Positions 16,347 to 24,397 of a DNA stretch of 64,000 nt are shown in pieces. A model generated the notes under the pieces. The model did no database searches and had not been told where the DNA came from. It saw nothing but the letters and a program-made list of their open reading frames with translations. Every line of letters starts with the position of its first letter. Position 1 is the stretch's first letter. This DNA comes from Croceibacterium_B sp035470785 (lineage in GTDB: Bacteria; Pseudomonadota; Alphaproteobacteria; Sphingomonadales; Sphingomonadaceae): contig DATIQN010000064.1 in the NCBI GenBank assembly GCA_035470785.1, positions 72,066 to 136,065 on the forward strand. Reading direction: 5' to 3'. The position numbers were made by a program, and so were the translations under genes.

Positions 16347-17762
16347 TCAGTGGAGATTGAAGAGTGCGGCAAGGCCCAGGAAGCTGAAGAACCCCATCAC
16401 GTCGGTCATTGTGGTGACGAACACCGTCGAGGTTACCGCCGGGTCCAGCCTCATCTTTTCGAGCGCCACTGGTATCACGACGCCCGAAAGTCCGGCCGTC
16501 ACGCTATTGATGACCATCGCTGCCAGTAGCACGCCCGACAAGGCCCAGTCGCCATAGATGACCTGACACCCCAAACCCATGAGAAAACCAAGACCGAAGC
16601 CGTTGGCGAGCGCGATCCACAACTCGCGGACGATGATGCGCCAGGTGTTGCTGCTCGTGATCTGGTTCGTGGCGAGGGCGCGGACGGCCACTGCCATCGT
16701 CTGCGTGCCCGCATTGCCGCCCATTCCCGCGACAATCGGCATAAGCACGGCAAGCGTGACGAGCCGCGTAATGGTCCCCTGAAACGCGGAAACAACAGCC
16801 GCTGCCAGAATGGCGGTCCAAAGGTTCACGAACAGCCACCACATCCGGCTGCGTATTGTCAGATGAAGCGGCTCGTTGATGTCGCCCTCGCCGGCGCCGG
16901 ACAACCGCAGGATGTCTTCGCCGGCTTCCTCCGAAATGATGTGGACGATGTCGTCGACCGTCAGCTGGCCGACCAGCCGTCCGCTCTCGTCTACCACGGC
17001 GGCGCTGATCAGCGCGTACTTCTGGAACCGCAGCGCGACTTCTTCCTGGTCCATAGTGACCGGGATCAGCGTCTGGTCGCGCTTCATCACATCGGCGAGC
17101 GCAACGCTGCGCGGGGTGCGCAGGATCCAGCTCAGCGCGCACGTGCCGAGCGGCTTGTGCATGGCGTCTACGACGAAGACTTCCCAAAACTCGGTCGGCA
17201 GCTCGTCGTGCTCGCGCATGTAGTCGATAAGGCCGCCGACTGTCATATGCTCGGGCACCGCGACGAACTCGCGCTGCATCAGGCGGCCGGCGGTTTCCTC
17301 CGGATAGGCCAGCGCAGACTCGATCGCCGCGCGGTCTTCCGGCTCCATCTCGGCCAGGATCGCCCGCTGGTCTTCCGGCTCGAGGTCCTCGATCAGCTGG
17401 ACTGCATCGTCCGTATCGAGCTGCTCGGCGATGTCGGCGACCGCGCCGGGCGGCAGCGCCTCCATCATGTCTTCGCGAACGTAGTCGTTCAGCTCGGCGA
17501 TCACCTCCGGGCTGAGAAGATCGGTGATCGCCTTTGCGAGCTCGGCGCGCTCTTCGTGATCGAGTAATTCAAACAGGTCGGCGATGTCAGCCGGATGGAG
17601 CGGTTCGACCAGCTCGTAGGCACGGCTCTCGTCGTGCGCCTCGAGCGCATCGGCTACCGCGCGGACGAATTCGGGCTTTAGCCGGTTCTCCTCGTCGAGC
17701 TCATCGCCCTCCTCGGGCGGTGCGGCTTGGGGTGCCAGCTCGTCGATCTCGGTCTCGGCCAT
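16347..17762 (-). CDS. mgtE: Magnesium transporter MgtE
   Basis: A 471-residue Mg2+ channel of the inner membrane. The order is an acidic N-terminal MgtE_N superhelical domain (about 50-150), two CBS domains (about 150-280) that sense Mg2+, and five transmembrane helices from about 310 to 470. Pore-region features such as PIVAGMGGNAGTQTMAV are clearly visible. The acidic run DELAPQAAPPEEGDELDEE at the N-terminus is lineage-specific. It precedes the DUF1489 gene by 6 nt and is divergent from the cyclophilin gene. No Mg riboswitch was recognised in the 97-nt gap upstream. Confidence 0.96.
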   Translation of the reverse strand: MAETEIDELAPQAAPPEEGDELDEENRLKPEFVRAVADALEAHDESRAYELVEPLHPADIADLFELLDHEERAELAKAITDLLSPEVIAELNDYVREDMMEALPPGAVADIAEQLDTDDAVQLIEDLEPEDQRAILAEMEPEDRAAIESALAYPEETAGRLMQREFVAVPEHMTVGGLIDYMREHDELPTEFWEVFVVDAMHKPLGTCALSWILRTPRSVALADVMKRDQTLIPVTMDQEEVALRFQKYALISAAVVDESGRLVGQLTVDDIVHIISEEAGEDILRLSGAGEGDINEPLHLTIRSRMWWLFVNLWTAILAAAVVSAFQGTITRLVTLAVLMPIVAGMGGNAGTQTMAVAVRALATNQITSSNTWRIIVRELWIALANGFGLGFLMGLGCQVIYGDWALSGVLLAAMVINSVTAGLSGVVIPVALEKMRLDPAVTSTVFVTTMTDVMGFFSFLGLAALFNLH

Positions 17763-17804
17763 CGCGGCTTCACTATGCCCGTTGAAGGCAAAAGCAAGCG
17801 AAGG

Positions 17805-17832
17805 GTGACATTGCCCGTGCGGCCCTTATATC
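17805..17832 (+). promoter_or_regulatory. Possible sigma-70-type promoter of the cyclophilin gene
   Basis: GTGACA (17805-17810) and TATATC (17827-17832) are separated by 16 nt, about 28 nt before the start codon. An AGGAG ribosome binding site follows. The match is visual and moderate. Confidence 0.35.
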
Positions 17833-17859
17833 GGCGCCTCACACGACAGGAGACAGACG

Positions 17860-18324
17860 ATGGCCGACGACACCCTCACCCTCACGCTCGACACCGGAAA
17901 TGGGGGAGGCGGCGACGTCGTCATCAAGATGCGCCCGGACCTGGCGCCGGGCCATGTTGCGCGCATCACCGAGCTCACCAACGACGGGTTCTACGACGGC
18001 GTGGTGTTCCACCGCGTAATTCCCGGCTTCATGGCCCAGGGCGGCGACCCGACCGGCACCGGCATGAGCGGCAGCGACAAGCCCGATCTGAAGGCCGAGT
18101 TCAACGCCGAGCCGCACGTGCGCGGCACTTGCTCGATGGCGCGCACCCAGGTGCCCGACAGCGCCAACAGCCAGTTCTTTATCTGCTTCGACGACGCGCG
18201 CTTCCTCGACAAGCAGTACACCGTCTGGGGCAACGTGATCAGCGGCATGGAGCACGTCGATGCGCTGCCCAAGGGCGAGCCGCCGCGCGAGCCCGGCAAG
18301 ATCGTCAAGGCGACCGTGGGCTGA
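17860..18324 (+). CDS. Cyclophilin-type peptidyl-prolyl cis-trans isomerase
   Basis: A 154-residue cytoplasmic cyclophilin (PPIase B class) that speeds proline isomerisation during folding. Family motifs are intact: FYDGVVFHRVIPGFMAQGGD with catalytic Arg, GTCSMARTQVPDSANSQFFI, and VWGNVISGMEHVD. There is no signal peptide. Start ATG 17860 has AGGAG 7 nt upstream. A strong hairpin with flanking A and T runs follows the stop. The gene is monocistronic and divergent from mgtE. Confidence 0.95.
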   Translation: MADDTLTLTLDTGNGGGGDVVIKMRPDLAPGHVARITELTNDGFYDGVVFHRVIPGFMAQGGDPTGTGMSGSDKPDLKAEFNAEPHVRGTCSMARTQVPDSANSQFFICFDDARFLDKQYTVWGNVISGMEHVDALPKGEPPREPGKIVKATVG

Positions 18325-18330
18325 CGTGAA

Positions 18331-18357
18331 AAAAGGGGTGCCGAGGGCGCCCCTTTT
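18331..18357 (+). terminator. Intrinsic terminator after the cyclophilin gene
   Basis: AAAAGGGGTGCC (18331-18342), loop GAG, GGCGCCCCTTTT (18346-18357). The 12-bp stem has one G-T pair and ends in four Ts. The A-run on the left arm lets it also work for the convergent gene on the minus strand. Confidence 0.85.
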
Positions 18358-18375
18358 CGATTGGTGCTTGCGGCC

Positions 18376-18888
18376 TCAGCCCGCGTAATAGGTGCCGAGT
18401 GTGAACCCCACGATGCGTCCGCAGAACGGGATCACCATCCATAGCAACAGGGAGAGCGTGGCCGACATCTTGGCGCCGATCGGAATGGCGCCGCCCGGTA
18501 CGCCCCAGCGTTCGATGCCTTTGCTGAAGTGCCGGTGGAAAACGACCATGTTGACGCCCGCAAGCGCCATGAAAACCAGTTTCCAGAGGAAGTACGGATT
18601 GACCGTGTAGCTCTGCGCCTTGCTGACGAAAAGCAAGGTGCCGGTGACTACCGCGATCGCGAAAGCGATCCAGGTGAGTGGGAGAGTGTCGCGCTCCATC
18701 GCGGCAATCGACTTGCTGCCCGAAGTGAGGCCGAGCAATCGCAAGTCCATGACGGCGATCACGCCGATGACGGTGACGATGGCAATCACATGGAACGTCT
18801 CGATCGTCGGGAACATCCATTCGTTGCTGGCTATGGTCGAGCCGAGGGTGGAGTTCTCCAGCGTCGCCCACAGGGAACCGGTAATCAT
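18376..18888 (-). CDS. DUF6644-type membrane protein (second of a paralogous pair)
   Basis: A 170-residue protein with four predicted membrane helices. Features include NEWMFPTIETFHVIAIVTVI (helix 1), RDTLPLTWIAFAIAVVTG (helix 2), NPYFLWKLVFMALAGVN (helix 3) and a C-terminal helix near MVIPFCGRIVGFTLG. It aligns by eye with the gene just upstream: P-x3-T-x-H in helix 1, a W-x-A/G pattern in helix 2, N-x-x-F-x-x-K before helix 3, and F-x-R after it. Conserved His residues inside helices could bind a cofactor such as haem; that is speculation. It lies 12 nt after its paralogue, in an operon. The family name is given from memory of the sequence pattern. Confidence 0.75.
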   Translation of the reverse strand: MITGSLWATLENSTLGSTIASNEWMFPTIETFHVIAIVTVIGVIAVMDLRLLGLTSGSKSIAAMERDTLPLTWIAFAIAVVTGTLLFVSKAQSYTVNPYFLWKLVFMALAGVNMVVFHRHFSKGIERWGVPGGAIPIGAKMSATLSLLLWMVIPFCGRIVGFTLGTYYAG

Positions 18889-18900
18889 AGTGAGTACTCC

Positions 18901-19434
18901 TCAGTTCGGTGCGTAAGCGATCCAGCGGCCGCCGGCGATTACCAGGCACCACAGGATCGTCAGGAAAATGGCTCCGGTCCGCAGCGATGCATGTCCGCTG
19001 GGAGCGACGTCCCACGTATCCATGCGGTTGCGCAGCGAACGCTGGAACCACAGCGAACATACCACCGCCACCAGCAGCAGGCTCATCTTGATCCAGAAAA
19101 CCGAATTGACCATGTTGCGCACCGGTTCGCTGATCAGCAGGATCACGCCGCTCGCCACCAGCGCAACCAGCGCGGACCACATCCACGGGCGATAGCGGCG
19201 ATAGGCCGCATCGAGGCCCTGGTCGGTACCGTTGACGCCGAGCACGCGCGCGTTGAGCAACAGCACCGAGCTGAACAGCACCGCGATCGACAGGATGTGG
19301 ATCGTCTGGAAAATCGGGATCGCGTAGAAATGGCTCTGCAGCCACAGCGCGAACGGCCAGTCCGTGACCCACAGCGAGAATTCGACGAGGTGCGTCGTGC
19401 GCAGCAACTCGGTCATGTGAAACAGCCAGTCCAT
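18901..19434 (-). CDS. DUF6644-type membrane protein (first of a paralogous pair)
   Basis: A 177-residue polytopic protein with about four helices. The N-terminus is amphipathic (MDWLFHMTELLRTTHLVEFS), followed by LWLQSHFYAIPIFQTIHILS, which carries two in-helix histidines. RPWMWSALVALVASGVIL and NSVFWIKMSLLLVAVVC follow, with a last helix FLTILWCLVIAGGRW. It is paralogous to the downstream gene. The family has no established function known to me. The 257-nt space upstream to the divergent exported-protein gene holds no recognised operator. Confidence 0.75.
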   Translation of the reverse strand: MDWLFHMTELLRTTHLVEFSLWVTDWPFALWLQSHFYAIPIFQTIHILSIAVLFSSVLLLNARVLGVNGTDQGLDAAYRRYRPWMWSALVALVASGVILLISEPVRNMVNSVFWIKMSLLLVAVVCSLWFQRSLRNRMDTWDVAPSGHASLRTGAIFLTILWCLVIAGGRWIAYAPN

Positions 19435-19691
19435 CCATCATCCCCTGTGACCGGCAGCAACGCTTCACGGCGCGGCCTCGACCGGCTTCAGAGGCGGAAG
19501 ATGACTTTGTCCGAGTGGCGAGGCATTGACGCAGATCAACAGGGGCATTGCATCGCTCAATTGAGCATTCTTTTGCTCGGGCAAAGTCAAGTCAAAGCCG
19601 GTCTCAAAGAATGATTTGGTTCGACTCAAAACACCGTGCTCATGTGGGAGTGATGGTGATCCGGCTGTCGACTCTATGGGGGGAACTTATT

Positions 19692-20147
19692 ATGAAGAAA
19701 GCGCTCGTTCTAGCAATCGGAGGCATTGCATTGGCGGCGATTGCCGCACCTGCAATTTCCGAAGCATACACCGATTACACGCCGCAGAAGGGCTATTGGG
19801 ATATCACCGCGGTCGAAGTCGATCCCAATCACGTTGACGATTACCTCGCCGGACTGCGGCGAACGCAAGTCCCCGGCTTCGAACTCCTCAAGAAACGCGG
19901 AATGATCGACGATTACAAGTTCATCGTCCGCCGCGGACATGTGAAAGGCTCGCCCAACGTGCTCATCATGACGCACTCGCCAAGCTACGCCTTCGAAGAT
20001 CCGAACAAGGCGCGCGATCAGGCGCTCGACAAGGAAATGCAGGCGCTCCTGGCCAAGAAGGATTCCGATGCTGCGGTCGCCGACTACGAGAAATATCGAA
20101 CTCTGATGGACGATTCCATGTGGGCCGAAGTCACAATGACGAAGTGA
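19692..20147 (+). CDS. Exported protein of unknown function
   Basis: A 151-residue protein with a clear signal peptide (MKKALVLAIGGIALAAIAAPAISEA) and no further membrane segment. The mature part is charged and mostly helical (YWDITAVEVDPNHVDDYLAGL, RRTQVPGFELLKKRGMIDDY, DKEMQALLAKKDSDAAVADYEKYR split across the chain). It ends close to a strong hairpin. GGGGGG lies a few nt upstream of ATG 19692. The layout (beta strand, D-x-N-H-V-D-x-Y-L helix, central strand) could be a dimeric alpha-beta barrel-like fold. Similar proteins are hypothetical in sphingomonads; no function is claimed. Confidence 0.78.
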   Translation: MKKALVLAIGGIALAAIAAPAISEAYTDYTPQKGYWDITAVEVDPNHVDDYLAGLRRTQVPGFELLKKRGMIDDYKFIVRRGHVKGSPNVLIMTHSPSYAFEDPNKARDQALDKEMQALLAKKDSDAAVADYEKYRTLMDDSMWAEVTMTK

Positions 20148-20153
20148 CAAGTA

Positions 20154-20181
20154 TTGGCGGCGGGCTCAGGTCCGCCGCCAA
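20154..20181. terminator. Strong hairpin between convergent genes
   Basis: TTGGCGGCGG (20154-20163) pairs perfectly with CCGCCGCCAA (20172-20181) across an 8-nt loop. It sits between the end of the exported-protein gene and the end of the LysR gene. No long T-run flanks it, but its position suits a bidirectional terminator. Confidence 0.65.
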
Positions 20182-20188
20182 ATCAGGA

Positions 20189-21073
20189 CTAGAGGCCCGC
20201 GCTCACCAGCCAATCGTAGAAGATGCGTACCGGTCGGTTCTCAAGGTCCAACGGCCGGCAGACGAACCAATAGCTGTAGGGGCTCTGCACCTCGATATCG
20301 AACAGTTGCGCGAGGCGCGGATCTCGCGCGCGCTTGAGGTGGTCGTCATGCATCATGGCGATGCCCAGGCCTTGCGCCGCGGCCTCGAGGATCAGCTGGC
20401 CTGAATCGTAGTGGTCGATCGCGGCCGGATGAAGCCTGGGCATGCCGATCGCCGCCTTCCACGCGTCGAAGCTTTGCGGCAGGTCGCTGTGAATCAGGAA
20501 GGTCTGCTTCTCGAGCGCCCCGATGTTCGGGTTGAAGCCGATTTCTTCGGCGAGTTGCTGGCTGCAGATCGCGTGGACGGTATTGTGATCGAGCTGCAAC
20601 GCGTGGAAGCCTGGCTCGGGCCTGGTGGTCAGCAGGATGGCGGCGTCGAGCGTGTCGCCGACGCGGTCGATCAGGTGTGGCCCAGTGTCGATATCGATGT
20701 GCAGCCGGGGGTGCAGCTTGCGCAGTTCGGACAAACGCGGGAACAACCGTTGCGCTCCAAACAGCGGCAGCACGCCGAGGCGCAAGCGCAGTAGTTGCAG
20801 GTTCTCCGACTGGTTCTCAACCGCCGCCGCCAGCGCATCGAAGTGCGGCTGGACTGCGTCGTAGAACGCGCGCCCCTCATCGGTCAGCTTCATCGTCTGG
20901 CCCGAGCGCGAGAAGAGCTTCTTGCCGGTGAAATCCTCAAGGTTGCCGAGCCGCCGCGACAACGCCGAGGGGCTGAGACCGAGCTCTGCCGCAGCCGCGC
21001 GAGCCGATCCGAGGCGGACGGTACGCATGAACGCTTCGAGCGCTCGCAAGGGTGGGAGGCGGCGGATCGGCAT
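20189..21073 (-). CDS. LysR-family transcriptional regulator (GcvA-like)
   Basis: A 294-residue LysR-type regulator. The N-terminal winged helix-turn-helix (RRLPPLRALEAFMRTVRLGS, then ARAAAELGLSPSALSRRLGN) spans about 3-60. An effector-binding periplasmic-binding-protein-like domain covers about 90-290. The opening MPIRRLPPLRALEAF is typical of the GcvA subgroup. ATG 21073 is preferred over an upstream in-frame start that adds 20 non-conserved residues. LysR regulators usually control a divergent gene, but none is close here: the upstream neighbour corC is on the same strand. The target and effector are unknown. Confidence 0.88.
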   Translation of the reverse strand: MPIRRLPPLRALEAFMRTVRLGSARAAAAELGLSPSALSRRLGNLEDFTGKKLFSRSGQTMKLTDEGRAFYDAVQPHFDALAAAVENQSENLQLLRLRLGVLPLFGAQRLFPRLSELRKLHPRLHIDIDTGPHLIDRVGDTLDAAILLTTRPEPGFHALQLDHNTVHAICSQQLAEEIGFNPNIGALEKQTFLIHSDLPQSFDAWKAAIGMPRLHPAAIDHYDSGQLILEAAAQGLGIAMMHDDHLKRARDPRLAQLFDIEVQSPYSYWFVCRPLDLENRPVRIFYDWLVSAGL

Positions 21074-21145
21074 GCGACTGCATGTTGTGTTTCGCGCAAC
21101 AATTGTCGAGGGCCAAAATGCCGCACTGCACAATCTGTCCGACTG

Positions 21146-22081
21146 CTATTCGCCTTCCGGCTGTTCCTTGGCTTTGGGACGGTGCAGCCGCAGGCGCGTG
21201 ACGTGGGTCTCGTCGCCGGCGGTCACCTCGATCCGCCAGCCGCTCGGATGAGTGAGCATCGCGCCGGGCCGCGGAACCTGCCCGGCGAGAACGAAGGCCA
21301 GGCCACCCAGCGTGTCGACCGCTTCCTCGACCTCCGCGAGCCGCGGATCGCCGACGATATCGGCAACATCGTCCAGCTCGGCGCGGGCGTCGGCGTCCCA
21401 CATACCTTCGCCGATCGGCGTGACCAGCGCAACCGGTGCCTCGTCGTGCTCATCCTCGATGTCGCCGACGATCTCCTCAACCAGGTCCTCGATTGTGATG
21501 ATTCCGTCGGTTCCGGAAAACTCGTCGACCACGATCGCGAGGTGGGTGCGAGCGGCGCGCATGTCGGCCAGTACGTCGAGTGCGCCGCGCGCTTGCGGCA
21601 CGTAGAGCGGCTGGCGCATCAGCAGGGTCCAGTCCCCCGCCGGCGTTTCGCCGCGAGCGAGGAAGGGAAACACATCCTTAACGTGCATCATGCCGATGAT
21701 CTCGTCGAGCGTATCGCGGTAAACCGGCAGCCGCGAGTGGCCGTGCTCGGCGAACTGGCTGACCAGTTCCTCCCAGCTGGCATCGGCCGAGACGGCGACG
21801 ATCTGCCCGCGCGGGATGGCCACGTCGTCGGCGTCGTGCTCGCTGAAGTGGAGCAGGTTGCGCAACATGGTCAACTCGAGCGGCGAGAGATCTCCCTTGC
21901 CGGCGTCGTCGGAACTGGTGGCCTGCTCGTCTTCGTGCTCGTCGATCGCTTCCTCGAGCTGCGCGCGCAGAGAGGTGTCGGCTTCGCCGCTGTCGAACAG
22001 ACGGCGGATCGCCTTCAGCAGTCCGCCGCTACTGTCCGCTTCTCCCGTGGCGGAGTCGCCGGGTTTGGAATAGTCGGCCAT
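21146..22081 (-). CDS. corC: CorC/HlyC-type CBS-domain protein
   Basis: A 311-residue cytosolic protein with a pair of CBS domains (about 90-220; VAIPRGQIVAVSADASWEEL, DTLDEIIGMMHVKDVFPFLA, HLAIVVDEFSGTDGIITIED). A C-terminal CorC_HlyC transporter-associated domain covers about 230-300. It lacks the DUF21 membrane domain of larger homologues. The N-terminus is acidic and disordered. It is linked genetically to Mg/Co efflux and envelope homeostasis in other bacteria. It starts 9 nt after ybeY and belongs to the phoH-ybeY-corC operon. The gene lnt, which usually follows corC in this block, is not present here. Confidence 0.92.
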   Translation of the reverse strand: MADYSKPGDSATGEADSSGGLLKAIRRLFDSGEADTSLRAQLEEAIDEHEDEQATSSDDAGKGDLSPLELTMLRNLLHFSEHDADDVAIPRGQIVAVSADASWEELVSQFAEHGHSRLPVYRDTLDEIIGMMHVKDVFPFLARGETPAGDWTLLMRQPLYVPQARGALDVLADMRAARTHLAIVVDEFSGTDGIITIEDLVEEIVGDIEDEHDEAPVALVTPIGEGMWDADARAELDDVADIVGDPRLAEVEEAVDTLGGLAFVLAGQVPRPGAMLTHPSGWRIEVTAGDETHVTRLRLHRPKAKEQPEGE

Positions 22082-22090
22082 CGCCCTGCT

Positions 22091-22606
22091 TTATGTCCCC
22101 TGCTCCTGGCCCTGTGTCTGGTCGCGGCCCTCATATGGGTCCGCCACCCCGATCAGCGCAAGCGCCTTCACCTCCAGCGCCTCCATTGCGTCGGCTTGAA
22201 CAGGTCCCAACTCGTGGTCGTGGCCCGCTAGATGCAGCAGACCGTGAATGACCAGGTGCGCCGCGTGATGATCGAGAGGAATTGCCTTTTCGCCGGCCTC
22301 GCGGGCGCATGTTTCATAAGCCAGGGCAACGTCACCCAACAGCACAGGCGTGCCCTCCGGTTTCAGGCCGAGCAAGTCAGTTCGCTCGAGCATCGGGAAA
22401 GACAGCACGTTGGTCGGCTTGTCGCGTTCGCGCCACTCGCGATTGAGAGCAAGGACCTCGGCGTCGGACGTGAACAGCAGGCTGGTCGAAAGGCGGGGGT
22501 TGGCCAGCTCCGGCGCGACCTGGCAGACGGCGTTTGCGGCGCGCTCGCTCAGGTCGACCCATTCGCCGCGAGGCCAGGGTTCTTCTATTTCAACCTCGAC
22601 TTCCAC
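22091..22606 (-). CDS. ybeY: Endoribonuclease YbeY
   Basis: A 171-residue metalloenzyme needed for 16S rRNA 3'-end maturation and ribosome quality control. The zinc motif HGLLHLAGHDH places ligands at H121, H125 and H131. The preceding family elements (RDKPTNVLSFP at about 61-71, LGDVALAYETC at about 90-100) are intact. It lies between phoH (6-nt gap) and corC (9-nt gap), the usual operon order. It is somewhat longer than average at the C-terminus, with a Gln/Glu-rich tail. Confidence 0.96.
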   Translation of the reverse strand: MEVEVEIEEPWPRGEWVDLSERAANAVCQVAPELANPRLSTSLLFTSDAEVLALNREWRERDKPTNVLSFPMLERTDLLGLKPEGTPVLLGDVALAYETCAREAGEKAIPLDHHAAHLVIHGLLHLAGHDHELGPVQADAMEALEVKALALIGVADPYEGRDQTQGQEQGT

Positions 22607-22612
22607 CGGCGG

Positions 22613-23647
22613 CTAGGCGTCCTTGCCCTCGTATGCCTCGACAATCCGTCCCACGATCGGGTGGCGCACGACGTCGGCGACCGAAAAGCGCGTGACCGCG
22701 ATACCCTCGACGCCGGACAGTCGACCCACGGCATCGGCGAGGCCGCTCATCTCGATGCCGCCGGGGATGTCGACTTGCTTGGGATCCCCGCAGATGACCA
22801 TCCGGCTGCCTTGGCCGAAGCGCGTGAGGAACATCTTCATTTGCTCGCGGGTGGTGTTCTGCGCCTCGTCGAGGATCACGAAGGCGTCGGCCAGCGTGCG
22901 GCCGCGCATAAATGCGATCGGCGCGATCTCGATCTCGCCGCTGGCGAGACGGCGGTCGACCTGCTCGGGCGGCATGCAATCGTAGAGCGCGTCGTATAGC
23001 GGGCGCAGGTAAGGGTCGACCTTCTCCTTCATGTCGCCGGGCAGGAAGCCGAGCCGTTCGCCCGCTTCGACCGCAGGCCGGCTGAGGATCAGCCGCTGGA
23101 CGCTGCCAGTGATCAGCTGGCTCACCGCCTGGGCGACAGCGAGATAGGTTTTGCCAGTGCCAGCGGGGCCGAGCGCGAAGATCATGTCCTTGCTGGCGAG
23201 TTGGCGCATGTACTCGCCCTGCATCGCGCTGCGCGGCACGATCGTCTTGCGGCGCGTGCGGATCATGATCGGGGGATGGATGGCTTCGCCCGAGATGATC
23301 CCTTCGAGTGTCGGCTCGCCCGAAATGGCAATCAGCGCTTCGATCGTGCCGGAGTCGAGTTCCTGGCCGGTTAGGAGCTTGTTGTGCATGCCCTTGAGCA
23401 CGTCGCGTGCGCGGGCGACATCGTCCTCGGGTCCTTCGATGACGATCTTGTTGCCGCGCGCTCCGATGTACACCCCGAGGCGGTTTTCGAGCTGAACCAG
23501 GTTGGCGTCGAATTCGCCGAACAATGCGCCGAGCACCGCTTGTTCATCGAATGCAATCTCTGCGCGAGAGCGGCGCGCAGCATCGCGGCGGTCCTCGGGA
23601 TGGCTCAGCGCCGCCTGGCTGTCGGCGCGATCGGGTTTGCGGGCCAT
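22613..23647 (-). CDS. phoH: PhoH family ATPase
   Basis: A 344-residue PhoH-like protein (YbeZ type) thought to act with YbeY in RNA metabolism. A KH-like/NYN-adjacent N-terminal region (ENRLGVYIGARGNKIVIEG at 54-72) precedes the P-loop ALGPAGTGKTYLA around 158-170. Walker B lies in DAFVILDEAQNTT and a sensor region in TRFGQGSRMVICGD. All ATPase motifs are intact. It heads the phoH-ybeY-corC operon. In most relatives miaB lies directly upstream, but here a degenerate rcnB-like gene separates them. Confidence 0.95.
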   Translation of the reverse strand: MARKPDRADSQAALSHPEDRRDAARRSRAEIAFDEQAVLGALFGEFDANLVQLENRLGVYIGARGNKIVIEGPEDDVARARDVLKGMHNKLLTGQELDSGTIEALIAISGEPTLEGIISGEAIHPPIMIRTRRKTIVPRSAMQGEYMRQLASKDMIFALGPAGTGKTYLAVAQAVSQLITGSVQRLILSRPAVEAGERLGFLPGDMKEKVDPYLRPLYDALYDCMPPEQVDRRLASGEIEIAPIAFMRGRTLADAFVILDEAQNTTREQMKMFLTRFGQGSRMVICGDPKQVDIPGGIEMSGLADAVGRLSGVEGIAVTRFSVADVVRHPIVGRIVEAYEGKDA

Positions 23648-23894
23648 GCGCTCCTTTCATTGGCTCGACCGCGTTCGGCCGGGCAAGGGCAAGATAGGCG
23701 CCCAAAGTTGGCGCGCAACCCGTGGTCCGACGAACGGAGAGACCCGGCCATCGCTTTCCACAGCTGCCTTATCCGTCCGATCCTCTCGAGCGACAAAACG
23801 TACAGCGCAACTGCCTGTTCTGTTGTGAAATGTTCATGAAACTCGGTGCTCCGATAAACGTTTGGGACGACCATTGTGTCGAAAGGAAATACCA

Positions 23895-24371
23895 ATGCGT
23901 AAGATGTTGCTCGCCGCGCTTGCGGCGACGGTTCTGGCTCCGAGTGTTGCCACAGCCTAGTCCGCAGGCGAAATTCGCCGGGATCAGCGGGAGGTCTCCC
24001 GCGACCAGCGCTAAGTCGATCGCGATCTGGCGAAGGCCAAATACCAGGAGGCGCGCGAGGATGCGCGCGAGACCCGGCGCGACCAGCGTGAAACCCAGCG
24101 GGACTGGCGCGATTACCGCCAGTCGCATCGCGAGGTGTTCCGTCGCCCGGCCTATGTCGGCCCGTGCGGCTTTCGCTACCGCCCGCTCTCGATCGGCGCG
24201 ACGCTGGACCGGATGTTCTGGGGCTCGAATTACCGGATCGGCAACTACGCGACCTATCGCCTGCCTTACCCCGGCCGTCAAAGGATGTACGTCCGGTATG
24301 GCAATGACGTGCTGCTTGTGAACGCCCGAACCGGGCGCGTTATCGCGGTGTATAACAACTTCTTCTGGTAA
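23895..24371 (+). pseudogene. rcnB-like exported protein gene broken by two in-frame stops
   Basis: The reading frame from ATG 23895 has a good ribosome binding site (AAAGGAAA, then ACCA) and encodes a complete signal peptide (MRKMLLAALAATVLAPSVATA). The next codon is TAG (23958-23960), exactly at the expected cleavage site. A second stop, TAA, is at 24012-24014. Beyond it the same frame continues without shift through a charged helix rich in RRDQRE and RDWRDYR repeats. It then reaches an RcnB-family C-terminus (YRPLSIGATLDRMF, YVRYGNDVLLVNARTGRVI, then AVYNNFFW and stop). RcnB proteins are periplasmic factors tied to Ni/Co homeostasis. Each stop is one base from a sense codon, CAG or GAA/CAA. 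A truncated product from an internal start would lack export. Confidence 0.85.
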
Positions 24372-24397
24372 GCCTTCCCCGCCCGGCGGTCGCCTGC

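Noticed and set aside
23605..23895. Minus-strand 96-codon frame next to phoH
   Set aside because: Overlaps the phoH start and has no family signal; more likely noncoding upstream sequence.
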